A stretch of 64,000 nt of DNA, from NCBI GenBank assembly GCA_019744815.1, contig JAIEUA010000011.1:124001-188000 (forward strand), given 5' to 3'. Shown here one piece after another: positions 58,644 through 64,000 of this stretch. Under the pieces are notes generated by a model. It worked only from the letters and a program-made list of their open reading frames with translations. It was not told the origin of the DNA and searched no databases. Made by a program: the position numbers and the translations under genes. This stretch comes from Phycisphaerales bacterium (GTDB taxonomy: Bacteria; Planctomycetota; Phycisphaerae; Phycisphaerales; UBA1924). Positions within the stretch are counted from its first letter, which is position 1. Every line of letters begins with the position of its first letter.

Positions 58644-59894
58644 ATGCTCGATTCCATCCTGTCTCTCCTCGCCACGACCGACCTGCCCGCCGCGGCGAAC
58701 GCCGTGACCGCGGCCGCCAACGACGCCGCGAGCGCCGTCGCCCCCGCCGCCTCCAGCGCCAAGCTCTGGGCCTACGTCGCCTTCATCGGCCTGGTCGTCT
58801 TCTTCCTCGCCCTCGACCTGGGCGTCTTCCACCGCGAGGCCCACGAGGTCTCCATGAAGGAAGCCGCCACCTGGTCGGTCATCTGGCTCTCCTGCGGCAT
58901 CGCCTTCTCAGGCTTCGTCTACTGGGCCTACGACGCCAAGTGGCTCGGCCTCGGCGACGCCAACACCTCCCGCTACAACACCTCCGAGGCCATCGCCGCG
59001 GGTGGCGCCATCATCACCAGCGGCGTCGTCTCCGGCGCCGACGCCGCCAAGCAGTACCTCGTCGGCTACGTCGTCGAGAAGTCCCTCGCGATGGACAACA
59101 TCTTCGTCATCGCGCTCATCTTCTCCTTCTTCGCCATCCCCGCCAAGTACCAGCACCGCGTGCTCTTCTGGGGCATCATCGGTGCCCTCATCATGCGCGG
59201 CGGCATGATCTTCCTCGGCGCCGAGCTGATCCTGAACTACCAGTGGATCCTGATCATCTTCGGCGGCTTCCTCATCCTCACCGCTCTCAAGATGGCCCTC
59301 ATCAAGGGCAACGACGACCCCAGCCAGAACGCCGTCGTGAAGCTCATCAAGAAGTTCTACCCCGTCACCGAATTCTTCGACGGCCAGCGCTTCTTCACCA
59401 AGCGCACCCTCAAGCCCACCTACTCCATCGACCCCAAGACCGGCAAGGAAGTCCAGGACCCGCCGCCCCCCGGCAGCCTCTCCGCCAAGTGGGCCATCAC
59501 GCCCCTTTTCCTCGCTCTCATTCTGGTCGAGATCACCGACCTCGTCTTCGCCGTCGACTCCATCCCCGCCATCTTCGCCATCACGCCCGACCCCTTCATC
59601 GTCTTCACCAGCAACATCTTCGCGATCCTGGGCCTGCGGGCGCTCTACTTCTGCCTCGCCGCCCTGATCATGAAGTTCCGCTTCCTCAAGCCAGCCCTCA
59701 TCCTCATCCTCGCGTTCGTCGGCGTGAAGCTGCTGCTGCTCTCGGTGCCCCCGTACCTCAGCGTCATCGGCCTCGAGAACGGCAAGCCCATCAAGATCGA
59801 CACCACCGTGTCGCTCATCGCCGTGCTCGCCGCGCTCGGCGTGGCGACGGTGCTGTCGGTGATCTTCCCGGCCAAGCAGCAGGCCAAGGCGTAA
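58644..59894 (+). CDS. TerC-family integral membrane metal-ion transporter
   Basis: The 416-residue protein has about nine hydrophobic segments and the two TerC acidic signatures: EKSLAMDNIFVIALIF in the first half and LVEITDLVFAVDSIPAIFAIT in the second, with Asp and Asn residues that would line a metal path. Members are linked to tellurite resistance and, in the Alx and MntP-linked groups, to manganese efflux. A loop of about 50 residues with Lys/Pro-rich sequence (TGKEVQDPPPPGSL) follows the fifth segment. The upstream manganese riboswitch supports manganese homeostasis; the direction of transport is inferred. Confidence 0.93.
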   Translation: MLDSILSLLATTDLPAAANAVTAAANDAASAVAPAASSAKLWAYVAFIGLVVFFLALDLGVFHREAHEVSMKEAATWSVIWLSCGIAFSGFVYWAYDAKWLGLGDANTSRYNTSEAIAAGGAIITSGVVSGADAAKQYLVGYVVEKSLAMDNIFVIALIFSFFAIPAKYQHRVLFWGIIGALIMRGGMIFLGAELILNYQWILIIFGGFLILTALKMALIKGNDDPSQNAVVKLIKKFYPVTEFFDGQRFFTKRTLKPTYSIDPKTGKEVQDPPPPGSLSAKWAITPLFLALILVEITDLVFAVDSIPAIFAITPDPFIVFTSNIFAILGLRALYFCLAALIMKFRFLKPALILILAFVGVKLLLLSVPPYLSVIGLENGKPIKIDTTVSLIAVLAALGVATVLSVIFPAKQQAKA

Positions 59895-59922
59895 AGGCCT
59901 CATCCGATCAGCGACCCCGAGC

Positions 59923-59976
59923 CTCCCCGCCCCGCGAAGCGGGGAGCGGTGGTCGAGCGCAGCGAGACCGGGGAGG
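59923..59976. repeat. GC-rich palindromic element after the TerC gene
   Basis: CTCCCCGC (59923) pairs with GCGGGGAG (59939-59946) and, alternatively, CCTCCCCG (59922) pairs with CGGGGAGG (59969-59976) around a GGTCGAGCGCAGCGAGACC stretch. There is no T-run, so it is not a standard terminator, but it follows the TerC stop by 28 bases. Similar CCCCGC/GCGGGG blocks occur at 63349. Confidence 0.5.
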
Positions 59977-60033
59977 AGCCGAGGGCGCTCGGAAATCTCG
60001 GCCGCTTCGATGTTCTGTGCAAGCCGCCGCGGA

Positions 60034-61110
60034 CTAGAAGTGCACCGCCGTGCTGCTCTCACGAATGAGCAGCTTCGTCGGCAGCTTGACACAATGGGCT
60101 TCAGCGTTCGGCTGCTCGATACGCCGCACCAACGTCCGCACCGCCAGCGCGCCCAGTTCCGCCATCGGGAGCGCCACCGTCGACAGCCGCGGCCGCACCA
60201 GCCGCGAGATCTGCGAGTCATTGAACCCCACCACCCGAAGCTGATCCGGCACCAGCACCTTCAAGTCCGCCGCCGCGTGCATGATGCCGCAGGCGATCTT
60301 GTCGTTCGCCGCCAGCACCGCCCCAGCCAGCTTGCCCTTGCGTGACATCCGCAGCGCCCACTCCTTGCCCCATTCCAGCGAGTAATCACCCATCTCGATC
60401 TGCCCCGGCGCGGGCGTCACGCCCCGCGCCTCGAGCGCCGCGGCGAACGCCCGTGCCCGCTGCTGCGTGTCGAAGTTCGTCGCCGGCCCGCCCGCGAAGT
60501 ACAAGGACGAGGGCTCGACCCAACGCAGCAGATGGTCGACCGCCTCCCGCGTCCCCTTCTCGTTGTCCAGCACCACGCTGTCAAGCCCCTGGGCCGACAT
60601 GTCCGTATCCAGCACCACCGTCGGCACGCCAGACGCCAGCACGTCTTCGGTGATCGGATCGTCCTGCTCGGTGATGACCACCAAGAGCGCGTCGATCAGC
60701 AGCGACCCGACGATGTGGTTGCGAACCGTGCCGTCGTCGCTTTTGGCGATCGTGGTCATCATGAGGTGGTAGCCCAACCGCGTCGCCTCTTCGTCGGCTC
60801 CGTCCAGCAGCCACGACATGAACTCGCCGTGGAAACGCGGCAAGGCCAACCCGATGATGTGGCTCTCGCGCGAAGAGAACGCCTTGGCCATCGGGTTGGG
60901 CACGTAGCCGAGCCGGTTGATGACCTCGCGGACCTTGGCCGCCGTCGCGGGCGCGACCGCGGGCGAGTCGTTGATCACGCGGCTGACGGTTGCAATGGAA
61001 ACACCCGCCGTGGCGGCCACGACGCGGATGGACACGGCTGAATTGGAGTTGTCGTCGGTAGGCACGATGGACAGAGTAGGAACCAACACCCCCGCCGCGA
61101 CGGCGGGCAC
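60034..61110 (-). CDS. LacI-family transcriptional regulator
   Basis: The 358-residue protein has an N-terminal helix-turn-helix (VAATAGVSIATVSRVINDS, ending with the hinge-like GYVPNPMAKAF) and a periplasmic-binding-protein-like effector domain with LYFAGGPATNFDTQQRARAF, AVLAANDKIACGIM and VVGFNDSQISRLVRPRLST, all LacI/GalR signatures. It starts at GTG 61110; a start at GTG 61065 or 61035 would remove up to 25 N-terminal residues that are unlike the family. It regulates sugar or nucleoside genes in general, but no such operon is adjacent, so its targets are unknown. Confidence 0.9.
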   Translation of the reverse strand: MPAVAAGVLVPTLSIVPTDDNSNSAVSIRVVAATAGVSIATVSRVINDSPAVAPATAAKVREVINRLGYVPNPMAKAFSSRESHIIGLALPRFHGEFMSWLLDGADEEATRLGYHLMMTTIAKSDDGTVRNHIVGSLLIDALLVVITEQDDPITEDVLASGVPTVVLDTDMSAQGLDSVVLDNEKGTREAVDHLLRWVEPSSLYFAGGPATNFDTQQRARAFAAALEARGVTPAPGQIEMGDYSLEWGKEWALRMSRKGKLAGAVLAANDKIACGIMHAAADLKVLVPDQLRVVGFNDSQISRLVRPRLSTVALPMAELGALAVRTLVRRIEQPNAEAHCVKLPTKLLIRESSTAVHF

Positions 61111-61159
61111 CGGACAGCCGCCTCCGAATCACGCCCTCTGGCGGCCCACACGCCGCCGC

Positions 61160-61612
61160 CTACCGGCCCGCGCCGCCGTGCGCGGCCGGATAGAGCCGCC
61201 GTGATCCAACGACCGCTCCAAGATCCCGCATCACGTTTCCATCAATCGGCTGCATCACATGCTCGGCCCGGATCGCGTCGAAGCGCTCCTTGATGCCTTC
61301 GTACCCGCGTTCGTCGAAGTACTCCACCTCGACGGCAAGGTCCCACGGACCTTCTTCTGTCTTGGAATCAAGCAGGCGATACGACCGCATCAGCCCCTCA
61401 CGCACCGCGCGCTCATCCATCGCGAACCAGTTCGCGATGATGAACGCACGGAGCTTCTCCCGCTGATCAGGTTTGGCCTTGAGGAACGTCCATTCCACAG
61501 CCTCCGGAAGACGCTGGGCCGCGGCCTCCGCTGGCGCCGCGGTCCGGCATCCCGCAATCGTGACCGCGACGCACAAACCCAGAATGATCAGCGTCACGCG
61601 GAACAGCCCCAT
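61160..61612 (-). CDS. Small putative lipoprotein
   Basis: The 150-residue product begins with a signal peptide (FRVTLIILGLCVAVTIAGC) and lipobox IAGC. The rest is alpha/beta: EAVEWTFLKAKPDQREKLRAF, AVREGLMRSYRLLDSK, DLAVEVEYFDERGYEG. The layout looks like a ferredoxin-like NIPSNAP/antibiotic-monooxygenase (dimeric alpha-beta barrel) domain, but this is tentative. It lies upstream of the LacI gene on the same strand, 49 bases away, and is divergent from the glycosyltransferase across 119 bases. Confidence 0.6.
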   Translation of the reverse strand: MGLFRVTLIILGLCVAVTIAGCRTAAPAEAAAQRLPEAVEWTFLKAKPDQREKLRAFIIANWFAMDERAVREGLMRSYRLLDSKTEEGPWDLAVEVEYFDERGYEGIKERFDAIRAEHVMQPIDGNVMRDLGAVVGSRRLYPAAHGGAGR

Positions 61613-61731
61613 CGGAGATCTCCCTTCGACCCGCCCTTGATGGTCAGACGCTCACGATCGTGTTTGGTTCTGCAGACTTCCCTTCCCGGGTGATGAAACA
61701 ACCGCGGCCAAGTTACGAGCAATGATCTAGC

Positions 61732-62859
61732 ATGGCTACTCGCATCCTGGTGTTGAGCGCGTCGGTCGGTGCTGGTCACATGCGTGCGGCGGAGGCCGTG
61801 GAGAAGGCCATGCGCCAGCTCCGGCCCGATGCCGAGGTCCTGAATCTCGACGTGCTCACACTCACCAACGCCATCTTCCGCCGCGTGTACGCGACGGCTT
61901 ACCTGGACCTGGTCAACAAGGCGCCGCACCTGCTCGGGTACTTCTACGACATCACCGACAAGCCCGGGCCTCGGGACTCGCGGGGCGATCGGCTGCAGCG
62001 GCTGGTCGAGCGACTGAACACGCGGCGGCTGGAGAAACTGCTGACCGATCAGCCGTGGGACATGGTCATCAACACCCATTTCCTGCCCGCCAGCCTCATT
62101 GCGCGCGCTCGCAAGAAGGGCAAGAGCACGCAGAAGCAGGTGACGGTGGTGACGGACTTTGAGGCCCACGCGTTCTGGGACAACCAGCCTTGCGAGCACT
62201 ACTTTGTCGCGACCGAAGAGGCGAAGCGGACGCTGGCGGCGCGCGGGATTGCGATGGCGGACATGACCGTGACAGGGATCCCGATCGATCCGCTCTTCGC
62301 GGTTGAGAAGGACGTCGCCGCGCTCCGGAAGAAGCACAAGGTCGGCGGCGACCGCCCCACTGTTCTTCTCATGGCCGGCGGCTTCGGCGTGGGGCCGATC
62401 GAGCGGATGTTTGATGCCGCGATCGAGGTCGGCACGCCGTTGGACTTGATTGTGGTGTGCGGCAAGAACGCGAAGCTGAAGGCCAAGCTCGAGAAGGTCA
62501 AGACGCCCGAGCGGCATCGGGTGCAGGTGATGGGGTTCACGAAAGAGATGGACGAGCTGCTCGCCATCGCGGACCTCATCGTGAGCAAGCCGGGCGGGCT
62601 GACGACTTCAGAGTGTCTCGCCCGCGGCGTGCCGATGGCGATCGTGAATCCGATCCCGGGCCAGGAGAGCCGCAACAGCGACTTTTTGCTCGAACACGGC
62701 GCGGCGATCAAGATCAACAGCCTGGCGGCGATGACGTACAAGCTGGATGAGCTCTTGGGAGACAAGCCGCGGATGGCGACGCTGGCGCGGAACGCGAGGG
62801 CGTGGGGCAGGCCGCGGGCGGCGCGGGAGATCTGTGAGCGTGCTTTGGCGCTGGTATGA
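61732..62859 (+). CDS. Diacylglycerol glycosyltransferase-like protein (UgtP/MGDG synthase type)
   Basis: The 375-residue protein fits the GT28/MGDG-synthase fold: an N-terminal domain with VLSASVGAGHMRAAEAVEKA and TAYLDLVNKAPHLLGYFY, then VTVVTDFEAHAFW, and a C-terminal nucleotide-sugar domain with LLMAGGFGVGPIE, VQVMGFTKEMDELLAIADLIVSKPGGLT and the conserved PIPGQE. These enzymes transfer glucose or galactose to diacylglycerol at the membrane face. Polar lipid synthesis is the likely role. No signal peptide, as expected. It is followed by the opposing, repeat-rich hypothetical gene. Confidence 0.9.
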   Translation: MATRILVLSASVGAGHMRAAEAVEKAMRQLRPDAEVLNLDVLTLTNAIFRRVYATAYLDLVNKAPHLLGYFYDITDKPGPRDSRGDRLQRLVERLNTRRLEKLLTDQPWDMVINTHFLPASLIARARKKGKSTQKQVTVVTDFEAHAFWDNQPCEHYFVATEEAKRTLAARGIAMADMTVTGIPIDPLFAVEKDVAALRKKHKVGGDRPTVLLMAGGFGVGPIERMFDAAIEVGTPLDLIVVCGKNAKLKAKLEKVKTPERHRVQVMGFTKEMDELLAIADLIVSKPGGLTTSECLARGVPMAIVNPIPGQESRNSDFLLEHGAAIKINSLAAMTYKLDELLGDKPRMATLARNARAWGRPRAAREICERALALV

Positions 62860-62930
62860 GCGCGCGGGATCACGCGGCCCGGTCGGAGATGGGACGGGGT
62901 GATGCGGCGGCGTGGGTTGTGTGTGGGGCG

Positions 62931-63743
62931 TCAGCCGCAGGGTTGGAGGGGTGGGGCGCGGGAGGTGGGGGTTTGAGGGCGCGGGGCTGGGCGCTCTTCA
63001 CGCGGCGCGGAGATGGTGAGGGGGACGGGTTGTGTTGGTGCGTGTGCCACGCCCTCAAGGGTTGCGACTTGAAGGTGGGACTCGGGCACCACTTGATGCG
63101 GGACGGGGGAGGTGATGGGAGCGGAATGACCCACTCGCTCACGCTCGGGGCTCGTCAAGACAGGTGAAGGAGATGGGAGCGGTTGGTGGTCGGGGATGGG
63201 ATGTGTGATGGAAGCGTCGGTGGCCCCACGCTGGCGCGTGGGGTTCGTGGAGGGAAGCGGAGCCGCGGCGGTGGTGTATTGGACCGCGTGGGTGTTCAGG
63301 TGAGTCTCGTTCCCCTCACCTGCTTGGCCTTTGGCCAAGCGGTCCTCTCCCCGCTGCGCGGGGCGAGGAAGCGCTGGAGGCGCGTACGCCCGCAGCGGGC
63401 GGGGGGTGAAGTGGGCGAGGCGGAGGAGGAGTTGGCCGTTGCGTCCGGCGGTGTCTTTGGCGCGTTCGACGAACTCGAGGGCTTGCATGCTCTTGGGGTT
63501 GATGGGGACGTTGCGGCAGGTGTGGGCGAAGTCTTCGAGCGCGTAGGTCATGGCGTCGATGACGCGGGGGAGCTGCGCTATTGCGATCGCGCGGATGTGG
63601 ATGGCTTGGGCGAGTTCGGTGTGAGCGAGGAGGAGGAGGCCGCGGTCGGAGGTGAGGAAGGCGCAGAGGGCGGGGAGCGTCACCTGGAACTCGTCGGCGC
63701 ACATCTCGAGGGTGAAGTCGGGGCGCTGGAGGATCTCGAGCAC
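62931..63743 (-). CDS. Hypothetical protein, helix-rich head and repeat-built tail
   Basis: The start at GTG 63743 gives 270 residues. The first 110 residues are helix-rich with a winged-helix-like VLEILQRPDFTLEMCADEF opening and a long AHTELAQAIHIRAIAIAQ helix; no family is recognised. From about residue 115 the sequence turns Pro/Arg/Thr-rich and is made of in-frame copies of dispersed DNA repeats (around 63340, 63233 and 63145), which suggests either a non-globular tail or read-through of repeat DNA. The frame stays open upstream for 42 codons to a TGA at 63870-63872 with plausible coding composition (FDPPDEKLPA) but no ATG, GTG or TTG, so the real start is doubtful. Confidence 0.5.
   Translation of the reverse strand: MLEILQRPDFTLEMCADEFQVTLPALCAFLTSDRGLLLLAHTELAQAIHIRAIAIAQLPRVIDAMTYALEDFAHTCRNVPINPKSMQALEFVERAKDTAGRNGQLLLRLAHFTPRPLRAYAPPALPRPAQRGEDRLAKGQAGEGNETHLNTHAVQYTTAAAPLPSTNPTRQRGATDASITHPIPDHQPLPSPSPVLTSPERERVGHSAPITSPVPHQVVPESHLQVATLEGVAHAPTQPVPLTISAPREERPAPRPQTPTSRAPPLQPCG
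63135..63155 (-). repeat. Dispersed 21-base repeat, copy 2
   Basis: The reverse complement of these bases matches 49834-49854 at 20 of 21 positions (ACGAGCC then GAGCGTGAGCGA). Here it lies inside the tail of the hypothetical gene and codes for SPERERV. Confidence 0.55.
63224..63243. repeat. Palindrome CCCCACGC/GCGTGGGG
   Basis: A perfect 8-bp inverted repeat with loop TGGC, giving the peptide PTRQRG in the tail of the hypothetical gene. It has no neighbouring T-run. Confidence 0.55.
63322..63363. repeat. Double palindrome GCTTGGCC/GGCCAAGC and CCCCGC/GCGGGG
   Basis: GCTTGGCC at 63322 pairs with GGCCAAGC at 63333-63340 (loop TTT), and CCCCGC at 63349 pairs with GCGGGG at 63358-63363. The two hairpins lie side by side in the tail of the hypothetical gene. 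Confidence 0.6.
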
Positions 63744-64000
63744 CGCGGGGAGCTTCTCGTCGGGTGGGTCGAATGTGGAACGCGGTTCGATGCGAAGTCC
63801 CCCAGCGGCTCGCCCGATGTCACGGTCGGGCGAGCGGCGCGGGGAGTTTCGCAGGATCCGCGAGATGGTTCAATCGGTGCGGGGGCGGAGAGGCGAAGAT
63901 TGTCGGGGGAACGACGAGGTTGTGCGCACAACGACGGCGGTGTGCGCGAAGGAGGCACCAAGCTGGTCGAGCCAAGGTTGGTGGGACGGGGTTGGTGGCA
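63744..64000. other. End of window: probable upstream part of the last gene, unresolved
   Basis: The frame of the last gene remains open to 63869 without a usual start codon. An inverted repeat GCTCGCCCGA/TCGGGCGAGC occurs at 63808-63835. Beyond 63872 I see no supported gene before the window ends. Confidence 0.3.

Overview
The window looks like an ordinary chromosomal segment of a GC-rich planctomycete, most likely class Phycisphaerae. This placement is an inference from gene content. The evidence is: exported proteins ending in paired repeats of the type DLNxDGxVDDxDFxxF (dockerin-like); an exported protein ending in a PEP-CTERM-like tail (PAPGA, hydrophobic stretch, RRRR); a tandem set of large pilin-like proteins with a prepilin N-terminus; and bacterial housekeeping genes carrying many GTG and TTG starts. 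I found no rRNA, tRNA, CRISPR array, prophage, transposase or defence island.

Layout. 1-5148: a truncated dockerin-type exoprotein and carA on the minus strand, facing away from priA. 5293-12637: a giant exported repeat protein with a dockerin end, a lysophospholipid acyltransferase (minus), then rarA, a 5-formyl-THF cyclo-ligase and a LysM/YkuD L,D-transpeptidase (plus). 12672-18530: an eight-gene minus-strand run (methyltransferase, membrane protein, TyrA-like dehydrogenase, membrane protein, HExxH/PDZ peptidase, purN, STAS protein, thioesterase). 18627-22312: a plus-strand run (DinB-like protein, membrane protein, nadB, lipoprotein). 22437-30647: an M28 peptidase (minus), gcvP and a SPINDLY-type glycosyltransferase (plus), an aldo/keto reductase (minus). 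30801-42161: sppA, an orphan ribose-type ABC permease, three tandem pilin paralogues, a zinc-ribbon membrane protein and ribonuclease Y, all minus. 42759-54064: lipoproteins, a PilZ-like protein, another dockerin protein, scpB, a B12-domain/G-protein chaperone fusion, holB, an acyltransferase, a PEP-CTERM-like exoprotein, a methyltransferase and an acylphosphatase. 54155-59894: dnaG and rpoD in the classical order, then a TerC-family transporter preceded by a recognisable yybP-ykoY (manganese) riboswitch. 60034-64000: a LacI-type regulator, a lipoprotein, a UgtP/MGDG-type glycosyltransferase and a last, repeat-laden hypothetical gene.

How the genes work together. Most are independent housekeeping functions: DNA replication and repair (priA, rarA, holB, dnaG, scpB), transcription and RNA turnover (rpoD, rny), nucleotide, NAD, one-carbon and amino-acid metabolism (carA, purN, nadB, gcvP, cyclo-ligase, tyrA), and envelope biogenesis (acyltransferases, glycosyltransferase, L,D-transpeptidase, sppA). 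A second layer is a set of surface or secreted proteins (three dockerin-ended, one PEP-CTERM-like, three pilin-like).

The points most worth a second look are the riboswitch before the TerC gene, the three diverged tandem pilins, a B12-binding plus MeaB-like G-domain fusion that resembles the front half of IcmF without a mutase, an orphan permease with an extracytoplasmic insert, a structured leader before gcvP, and several families of palindromic dispersed repeats, some of which have been absorbed into the coding region of the last gene. I do not see a convincing wholly new multi-gene system here.
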